Positions 14,880-20,148 of a DNA stretch of 20,148 nt are shown here, in pieces; position 1 is the first letter of the stretch; each line of letters opens with the position of its first letter. The translations under genes and the position numbers were made by a program. Under the pieces are notes generated by a model, which worked only from the letters and a program-made list of their open reading frames with translations, was not told the DNA's origin and ran no database searches. This DNA comes from an uncultured Clostridia bacterium (GTDB lineage: Bacteria > Bacillota > Clostridia > Oscillospirales > Acutalibacteraceae). The DNA is taken from positions 1 to 20,148 of the forward strand of contig CAMHNT010000005.1 in assembly GCA_946186535.1 (NCBI GenBank), written 5' to 3'.

Positions 14880-16274
14880 ATGCCAAATATGTGTCCAAAC
14901 AAGACTCCTATGCCTGAGCAGGAGCCTAACGTAAGAAATAAAAACTTTGAAGAGGTTGCCATCGGATATACGGAAGAAATGGCAATCAACGAGGCCACAA
15001 GATGTCTTAACTGCAAGAACAGACCTTGCGTCAGCGGATGTCCGGTAAACGTTCCGATTCCGGACTTCATTTCACATGTTGCAAAAGGCGAGTTCGAAGA
15101 GGCTTATTCCGTGATCACTACGGCAAGTTCGCTTCCGGCAGTATGCGGTCGTGTATGTCCTCAGGAGACTCAGTGTGAGTCGAAGTGCGTAAGAGGCATA
15201 AAGACAGAGAGTGTAGGTATCGGACGTCTTGAAAGATTTGTTGCCGATTATCACATGAAGAACGCAACGGAAAAGGCCGAGAAGCCGGAGAGCAACGGTC
15301 ACAAAGTTGCGGTTATCGGTTCCGGTCCGGCAGGTCTCACATGTGCGGGAACTCTCGCTAAGAAGGGCTACGAAGTTACTGTTTTCGAGGCTTTCCATAC
15401 AGCCGGCGGCGTACTTATGTACGGTATTCCCGAGTTCAGACTTCCTAAGGCTATCGTTCAGAAGGAAATCAGCGGACTTAAGGATCTCGGCGTAGACATC
15501 CAGACAAATATGGTTATGGGTCGTGTTATGTCTGTTGACGAGCTTTTCGAAGAGGGATATGAGGCTGTATTCGTAGGCACAGGCGCAGGTCTTCCTAACT
15601 TCATGGGTATGGAAGGCGAAGGTCTGATCGGCGTTTACTCCGCAAATGAATTCCTTACAAGAATCAATCTTATGAAGGCTTTCAAGGATGAGTACGACAC
15701 TCCGATCATCCGTCCGAAGAATGTTGCAGTAGTAGGTGGCGGCAACGTTGCAATGGACGCAGCAAGAAGCGCACTCCGTCTCGGTGCTGAAAATGTTTAT
15801 ATTGTTTACAGAAGAAGCGAAGAGGAGATGCCTGCCCGTAACGAGGAAATCCACCACGCTAAGGAAGAAGGAGTAAACTTCAAGCTTCTCAACAACCCTG
15901 TGAAGGTTCTCGGAGACGAAGACGGTAAGGTTGTAGGTCTCGAGTGCGTTGAAATGGAGCTTGGCGAGCCTGACGCAAGCGGCAGAAGAAGACCTGTTGC
16001 AAAAGAAGGTTCGAACTTTGTTCTTGACGTTGACGCAGTTATTATCGCTATCGGCAACGCTCCGAATCCGCTCATTCGCTCTACAACAAAGGGCATTGAA
16101 GCTAATGCCAGAGGCTGTCTCGTTGTTAACGAAGAAACAATGCAGACAACCAAGGAGGGCGTGTATGCAGGCGGCGACGCAGTAACAGGCGCTGCTACAG
16201 TTATCAAGGCTATGGGTGCCGGCAGACAGGCAGCTAAGTCTATTGATGAGTATATTCAGAGCAAGGCTAATTAA
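14880..16274 (+). CDS. nfnB: NADH-dependent ferredoxin:NADP+ oxidoreductase, subunit B (GltD-like)
   Basis: The protein has 464 residues. The ATG at 14880 follows AGGTG (14867-14871), which lies inside the end of nfnA. This subunit carries the bifurcating FAD, two [4Fe-4S] clusters and the NADPH site. Cluster ligands: Cys42, Cys45, Cys50, Cys54 and Cys89, Cys93, Cys99, Cys103. The FAD-binding motif is IGSGPAGLTCAGTLAKKG, the NADPH motif VVGGGNVAMDAARSALRLG with YRRSEEEMPA, and the C-terminal flavin contact is GVYAGGDAVTGAATVIKAM. It is often labelled glutamate synthase small subunit, but no large subunit is present and the NfnA partner decides the call. Alanine- and glycine-rich conserved stretches use codons like a highly expressed gene (many ctt, aag, gaa, ggc). 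Confidence 0.93.
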   Translation: MPNMCPNKTPMPEQEPNVRNKNFEEVAIGYTEEMAINEATRCLNCKNRPCVSGCPVNVPIPDFISHVAKGEFEEAYSVITTASSLPAVCGRVCPQETQCESKCVRGIKTESVGIGRLERFVADYHMKNATEKAEKPESNGHKVAVIGSGPAGLTCAGTLAKKGYEVTVFEAFHTAGGVLMYGIPEFRLPKAIVQKEISGLKDLGVDIQTNMVMGRVMSVDELFEEGYEAVFVGTGAGLPNFMGMEGEGLIGVYSANEFLTRINLMKAFKDEYDTPIIRPKNVAVVGGGNVAMDAARSALRLGAENVYIVYRRSEEEMPARNEEIHHAKEEGVNFKLLNNPVKVLGDEDGKVVGLECVEMELGEPDASGRRRPVAKEGSNFVLDVDAVIIAIGNAPNPLIRSTTKGIEANARGCLVVNEETMQTTKEGVYAGGDAVTGAATVIKAMGAGRQAAKSIDEYIQSKAN

Positions 16275-16287
16275 TTATTAAAATATT

Positions 16288-16322
16288 AAAGAGTACAGAT
16301 TTTCGGATTTGTACTCTTTTTT
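16288..16322 (+). terminator. Rho-independent terminator of nfnAB
   Basis: A 13-bp stem with one G-T pair (16288-16300 with 16307-16319), a six-base loop and a T run to 16322, just after the nfnB stop. Confidence 0.92.
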
Positions 16323-16498
16323 GCGTTTATTAGATTAGTCATCGGGTTATAATTTGAATGTCGAAAATAGATTACATTTTTGTAATTTATTTTCAATGTT
16401 CAGATAATGTTATCAAATGTATAAAAAATAGATAAAAAACTTTAAAAACTAATGGTCAATAAAACGTTTCCACTAAAAACAGTCCGGTTAATCGCACC
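16323..16498. other. AT-rich spacer, nothing recognised
   Basis: No gene, repeat or clear site seen between the nfnAB terminator and the next promoter. It could hold operators for that promoter. Confidence 0.5.
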
Positions 16499-16527
16499 TT
16501 GACAAATAAATTTTACTCCATTATAAT
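16499..16527 (+). promoter_or_regulatory. Perfect-consensus sigma-A promoter of the Tp47-domain gene
   Basis: TTGACA (16499-16504), a spacer of exactly 17 bases and TATAAT (16522-16527). Both boxes match consensus fully, the strongest promoter in the window. Transcription is expected to begin near 16534, leaving about 295 untranslated bases. Confidence 0.88.
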
Positions 16528-16533
16528 AATATA

Positions 16534-16828
16534 AGGTTAGCGATAGATAACACTTTTCTGCCGGTAAAAAAAATTCTGTTGCTTGCCTTCCAAACCGGTT
16601 ATTGATTTTGGGGATTAAGAAATATTTTATGATTTGTAGTTAAGATAAGGTTATTGCTGGCTTTTTTGTGTTAAGATGTATCCCTATCATTTTTGTTTTG
16701 AATGAAACGATTTAATGTTAATACGGGGTTAGTTTTATATAAGTTAGCTAAAAATAATTATTTGCTTTTCAATCAGAATTTGCTTTCATGTCGATAACCT
16801 AATATAAATTAAGAAAGGTTGTGTAACA
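16534..16828 (+). promoter_or_regulatory. Long 5' leader with competing pairings near the ribosome binding site
   Basis: The segment TCGATAACCT (16791-16800), just before the ribosome binding site, can pair with AGGTTAGCGA at the very 5' end (16534-16543, one mismatch), or through ATAACCT with AGGTTAT (16648-16654), or through AACCT with AGGTT in the ribosome binding site itself (16816-16820). A further small stem is CCGGT (16561-16565) with ACCGG (16594-16598). Mutually exclusive pairings are what a translation-controlling leader or riboswitch would show. I do not recognise a known riboswitch class, and short AT-rich matches can be chance. Confidence 0.5.
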
Positions 16829-18484
16829 ATGAATACAATCAAAAAAATAGTCGGACTCGCTGTTTCATCTGCATTGCTTCTTTCGGCGGTTCCTTTTGCT
16901 GCATCGGCAGACGACAGTGATACTGTTTTTGTCACGATGAACATTCCGTACAGTGCATTCTATCAGGCAGATGTAAAAAATAACGATGTTGAGGTTGACG
17001 CTGTTACTTCGGCAACCGACAGCAAATGGAAATCTTTCAGCGGAACATATTTTGTTCCCGATGCTGAGGGTGTAGGCGGAAAAATCCTAGGTGTTTCTTT
17101 CCCTGTTGAAGTAAGCCGTGAGGATTACAGCAAGCTTAATGTTGTCAGCGATGAAAACGCAGACTACTATTTTACGGATCTCGAAGGAACTCCATCGGTC
17201 TATAAAACACTCACAGTAAACGACAACGGTGCGTACGAGTTTTCTGAGGTTCAGGGAAATAAAGAAGTTGTTTCCGGAACAAATTACACTCTTGCAACCG
17301 AGAGCGTATGGGGCGATTATCTCTTTGAATTCTCCGATGTTACGATCGACGGTACAGTTTACGGTATTGTTGTTACAACAAACGAGGGTTCTCAGTACGG
17401 AATGCGTCATCTTGAGAATATCTGGAAGAAGACCTATGAGTTCGCATGGGGTTCAGGAATCAAAGAGGCAGACGCAAAGGGTAATGTATTTTCCTATGAG
17501 CATTACCAGGCTATGATGGGTCAGACTATCAATGATGTAACGTATATTACCGACAAAGGAATCATTTCCTATCCTGTAAGCAGCTATGTTCCCGTTAAGA
17601 TAACAACGGTTGTGACGGTTGAAAACGCTGGTGTTAGCGATAAGTCTACAAAGGTTTCGTTCAACCCTAATCTCCCTTCGGATTACAATGCTTCCTACAA
17701 TGTAGACGGTCTTAAAACGGAGTACAGTAACGGTGTTCTTTCTTACACCGACGCAAAGGCAGGCAGCTATACTCTTACAGTTTCCGACTCAAACGGCAAG
17801 TATGCGGATCTCCTGTCAAGCTTTACGCTTTCAACGGATGTTCAGCCGGCAGCTTATGACAACAAGGAAGTTCATCTCGTAGCTGTTGAAGGTCTTGAAG
17901 ACGATTTCAGCGCATTCTTGAAGAACCTCACAAATGTTAACGTTGACGGTCAGGATTACACAGCGTCAGGAAAAAGAGCAGTTCCGATTATCGGTGCTGA
18001 TGGTAAAATCGATCTTGAAGCAGCAGGAACAAACGGCGTTGTATTTGATACTGTAAACAAAGATACGTTTAATGTTGTAGTTTCTTCGGCAGGCTATCCG
18101 GATCTTGCTTTCACTATTTCAACAAAAGAGCAGGAAGGTTCCTCTTCAGACACAGACAGTTCATCAACCGACACTTCATCAGACAGTGACACAGCTTCGG
18201 ACAGTGATTCGGATACTTCCTCCGATAAGTCATCCGACACCGACACCTCATCCGACAGTGACACCGATACATCTTCGGACAAGTCATCGGATACTGATTC
18301 AACCGGAAGTTCGAGCACCGTAAGCAGCACTTCAACTACTACCAGATCAAGCTCAAGCAGCTCCACATCAACTCCGACTACTTCGGGAAATATGAATGTT
18401 CTGGCTGTTGCAATTACATCATTTGCTTCACTTCTGGCAGCAGGTATATTTTTTATCACAAAGTCGAAAAAAGTAAATAAGTAA
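16829..18484 (+). CDS. Surface protein with Tp47 (domain C-type) region and C-terminal anchor
   Basis: The protein has 551 residues and starts at ATG 16829 after AAAGG. Residues 1-27 are a signal peptide (AASA before Asp28). The N-terminal half matches my memory of Firmicutes proteins annotated as penicillin-binding Tp47 domain C-containing: TVFVTMNIPYSAFY near residue 32, YGMRHLENIWKKTYEFAW from Tyr190, and YEHYQAMMGQTI. Residues about 435-515 are a Ser/Asp/Thr linker, then a membrane helix near 522-545 and a KSKKVNK tail; no LPxTG motif is seen. DAVTSATDS at 57-65 closely resembles the flavin attachment motif DxxTGATxS of the neighbouring gene's FMN domain. Despite the family name, penicillin binding is not implied here. 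A role with the downstream redox protein is inferred from adjacency and this motif. Confidence 0.82.
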   Translation: MNTIKKIVGLAVSSALLLSAVPFAASADDSDTVFVTMNIPYSAFYQADVKNNDVEVDAVTSATDSKWKSFSGTYFVPDAEGVGGKILGVSFPVEVSREDYSKLNVVSDENADYYFTDLEGTPSVYKTLTVNDNGAYEFSEVQGNKEVVSGTNYTLATESVWGDYLFEFSDVTIDGTVYGIVVTTNEGSQYGMRHLENIWKKTYEFAWGSGIKEADAKGNVFSYEHYQAMMGQTINDVTYITDKGIISYPVSSYVPVKITTVVTVENAGVSDKSTKVSFNPNLPSDYNASYNVDGLKTEYSNGVLSYTDAKAGSYTLTVSDSNGKYADLLSSFTLSTDVQPAAYDNKEVHLVAVEGLEDDFSAFLKNLTNVNVDGQDYTASGKRAVPIIGADGKIDLEAAGTNGVVFDTVNKDTFNVVVSSAGYPDLAFTISTKEQEGSSSDTDSSSTDTSSDSDTASDSDSDTSSDKSSDTDTSSDSDTDTSSDKSSDTDSTGSSSTVSSTSTTTRSSSSSSTSTPTTSGNMNVLAVAITSFASLLAAGIFFITKSKKVNK

Positions 18485-18524
18485 TTATTTACCGGCTAAT
18501 ATTCACATCAGAAATACATTCTTA

Positions 18525-18558
18525 AAAATACGGCTGTCATTTCCGATAGCCGTATTTT
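18525..18558 (+). terminator. Terminator between the Tp47-domain and reductase genes
   Basis: A 14-bp stem with one G-T pair (18525-18538 with 18545-18558) and a six-base loop; the T run is the 3' arm end (TTTT). It lies only 29 bases before the reductase start, with no separate promoter obvious, so partial read-through probably sets the ratio of the two products. Confidence 0.82.
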
Positions 18559-18587
18559 GATTGATAAAAGGTGAACGGAGGTTAAGC

Positions 18588-20075
18588 ATGGTTTTTTTGA
18601 TATCATTTGTTATTGCGGCGGCATTTGCTCTGCTGTGCGATAAGCCGCTGAAAAAATTTCCGCAGGCGTTTTATATAGGTGCAGCGGTTATATCGTTGTT
18701 TTTTGTTGTCTTTGATTTTCCGAATGCCGGCAGCTTTGTGAGGAATTATCTTCTTGCCGTGTTTCAAAAAGGAACTCTCGCAACTGCATTTTTCGTAATC
18801 GTTATGTTTACGGGCGCATTAAAAAACGGTTCAAAGCTTATGAAGAAGCTCATGCCTATTCGCGCCGAGCTCTCGATAATAGCGTCGATTCTTATTCTGA
18901 TTCATGGATTCCGTTACGGAAAAATATATATTTTAAGAATGTTTAAATCGTTTGACTCTATGTCTGCTTTACAGATTGTTTTTTCGATTTTTTCAATAAT
19001 TATGATTGCAATAATGATACCGCTTGCCGTTATTTCATTTAAGAAAATACGCAGGCTTATGAAAGCCAAAACATGGAAAAATATTCAGCGATTTGCTTAT
19101 GCTTTCTATGGTTTGATTTATCTTCATGTATTGCTGATTTACCTTCCTTCCGCACAGAAAGGTAACGTTAATAATATTATAAATATTATTGTTTACAGCG
19201 TTGTATTCATAACTTATGCCGCTATGCGTATCAGAAAAGCTGTTTTGAAAAGACGTTCAGAATCTGAAAAAACGTTGAATGTGTCTTTTGGTTCCGCCGG
19301 TTTTGCGCTTATGGCAACTATATGTGCATTTGTTTTCATTCCTTATGCGAAAAATATTCAGGCTTCGGGCGAGACGGTTCCGTATTCCGTAAATTCCGAG
19401 TCTGAAAGCAGTGATAAGAATGAGACCGAGACTAACGCACTTTATTCCTCAGACAGCGAAAACGGTCGTTTGGACAATGAAACCGATTCGTCAAGCGACA
19501 AATCAAGCAGTGACTCCGACAGCGAAAGCAAGAACAGCGATACCGATTCCGCAGAGAAAAACAGCGAATCCGACGATACGTCCTCAGACAAAAAAGATTC
19601 GGATACGGATTCAGGAAGTTCAACGGATTCTTCGACTGATTCTTCAACTGATTCCGATAACGGTGAACAGCAGAATAATAAAACGGAGAATGAAACCAAT
19701 AACGGTTCTGTTGACGAAAATCAGAACAATACGACAAATCAGGATGAAGTTAATAATGAGCCGGAGATAGTTGAAGAAGAGCCGGTTGAAGAGATTCCTC
19801 AGACTAAGTATCGTGACGGAACGTATTCGGCAAAAAGATGGGGATATGAAGGATACGTTTATGTCACAATAGTTATAGAAAACGATAGGATTATATCACT
19901 TGATGTGACGTCTGACGAGCCCGACATGGAATATTTTGACCAGGCTCGCAATGTTCTTGTTCCGGGAATTCTAAACGAACAGAGAACTGATCTCGACGCA
20001 GTCACAGGCGCAACAATTTCATCTGAAGCAATCAAGGGCGCCGTTCAGGATGCACTTAATAAGGCCTTGAACTGA
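18588..20075 (+). CDS. Ferric-reductase-like membrane protein fused to an FMN-binding domain
   Basis: The protein has 495 residues. The ATG at 18588 follows CGGAGG (18576-18581) with ideal spacing; a TTG at 18561 is less likely. About eight hydrophobic segments occupy residues 2-253. His106 (LILIHGFRYGK) and His180 (GLIYLHVLLIY) lie in membrane helices like the heme b ligands of the ferric reductase/MsrQ superfamily. Residues about 265-400 are a Ser/Asp/Glu/Asn linker. The C-terminal 90 residues are an FMN-binding domain (KYRDGTYSAKRWGYEGYVYV, then DAVTGATIS at 470-478); Thr476 is the expected site for covalent FMN added by ApbE. This layout would carry electrons from the membrane to an external flavin. 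The final acceptor is unknown, and no apbE gene is in the window. Confidence 0.87.
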   Translation: MVFLISFVIAAAFALLCDKPLKKFPQAFYIGAAVISLFFVVFDFPNAGSFVRNYLLAVFQKGTLATAFFVIVMFTGALKNGSKLMKKLMPIRAELSIIASILILIHGFRYGKIYILRMFKSFDSMSALQIVFSIFSIIMIAIMIPLAVISFKKIRRLMKAKTWKNIQRFAYAFYGLIYLHVLLIYLPSAQKGNVNNIINIIVYSVVFITYAAMRIRKAVLKRRSESEKTLNVSFGSAGFALMATICAFVFIPYAKNIQASGETVPYSVNSESESSDKNETETNALYSSDSENGRLDNETDSSSDKSSSDSDSESKNSDTDSAEKNSESDDTSSDKKDSDTDSGSSTDSSTDSSTDSDNGEQQNNKTENETNNGSVDENQNNTTNQDEVNNEPEIVEEEPVEEIPQTKYRDGTYSAKRWGYEGYVYVTIVIENDRIISLDVTSDEPDMEYFDQARNVLVPGILNEQRTDLDAVTGATISSEAIKGAVQDALNKALN

Positions 20076-20098
20076 TATAAATATATACACTCTAATCA

Positions 20099-20123
20099 AA
20101 ACCACCCGTTAAACGGGTGGTTT
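20099..20123 (+). terminator. Hairpin after the reductase gene
   Basis: A perfect 10-bp stem AAACCACCCG (20099-20108) with CGGGTGGTTT (20114-20123) and a five-base loop. It is well placed to terminate the transcript, though the T run is short. It may instead be part of an element that begins here (see the next hairpin). Confidence 0.6.
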
Positions 20124-20129
20124 GACGTA

Positions 20130-20142
20130 GCCCTATAAGGGC
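20130..20142. other. Small hairpin at window end, possible insertion-element edge
   Basis: GCCCT (20130-20134) pairs with AGGGC (20138-20142) around ATA. Together with the preceding hairpin it resembles the subterminal hairpins at the ends of IS200/IS605-type elements. The window ends before this can be tested. Confidence 0.3.
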
Positions 20143-20148
20143 ATATTA

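Noticed and set aside
15072..15857. Minus-strand open frame of 261 codons opposite nfnB
   Set aside because: nfnB is intact and conserved on the other strand; the antisense frame has no recognisable motif.
16676..16705. Nine-codon ORF in the long leader (begins MYPYHF)
   Set aside because: No ribosome binding site precedes it and such short frames are common by chance.

Overview
The window looks like chromosomal DNA of a low-GC anaerobic Gram-positive bacterium of the Clostridia, most likely Oscillospiraceae (Ruminococcus-like). The grounds are a type I dockerin next to a cohesin-like domain, an electron-bifurcating NfnAB pair, a Tp47-domain surface protein, meso-diaminopimelate dehydrogenase, consensus sigma-A promoters and strong AGGAGG-type ribosome binding sites. 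This placement is inferred from gene content, not from a marker gene.

Layout. 1-435: 3' end of a SIR2-like deacetylase gene. 621-1538: secreted cohesin-like/dockerin protein with its own promoter and terminator. 1865-3884: LytTR response regulator and GHKL sensor kinase, ten bases apart. 3891-4293: non-coding repeat element with nested inverted repeats. 4363-5736 (minus): MocR-type regulator, divergent from murD (6021-7412). 7536-10381: two tandem M42 aminopeptidase paralogues and a GNAT-like protein, closely spaced. 10533-11519: ddh. 11624-12145: DUF5662-like protein. 12213-13859: exported C39-like cysteine peptidase with a long Ser/Asp repeat linker and no ordinary start codon for its export signal. 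14032-16274: nfnA-nfnB. 16499-20075: a perfect-consensus promoter, a leader of about 295 bases, a Tp47-domain surface protein, a terminator, and a ferric-reductase-like membrane protein fused to an FMN-binding domain. The last 50 bases hold two hairpins that may be the edge of another element.

Functional themes. Three genes concern wall building or amino-acid turnover (murD, ddh, the M42 pair). NfnAB links NADH, NADPH and ferredoxin pools. The last two genes look like a surface redox module: a heme-type membrane domain with an external flavin domain, preceded by a surface protein carrying a near copy (DAVTSATDS) of the flavinylation motif found in its neighbour (DAVTGATIS). Four exported proteins in the window carry the same kind of Asp/Ser/Thr-rich linker, which suggests a shared surface architecture. 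The best candidates for something undescribed are the Tp47/flavin-reductase pair with its structured leader, the AUA-start peptidase, and the nested repeat at 3.9-4.3 kb.
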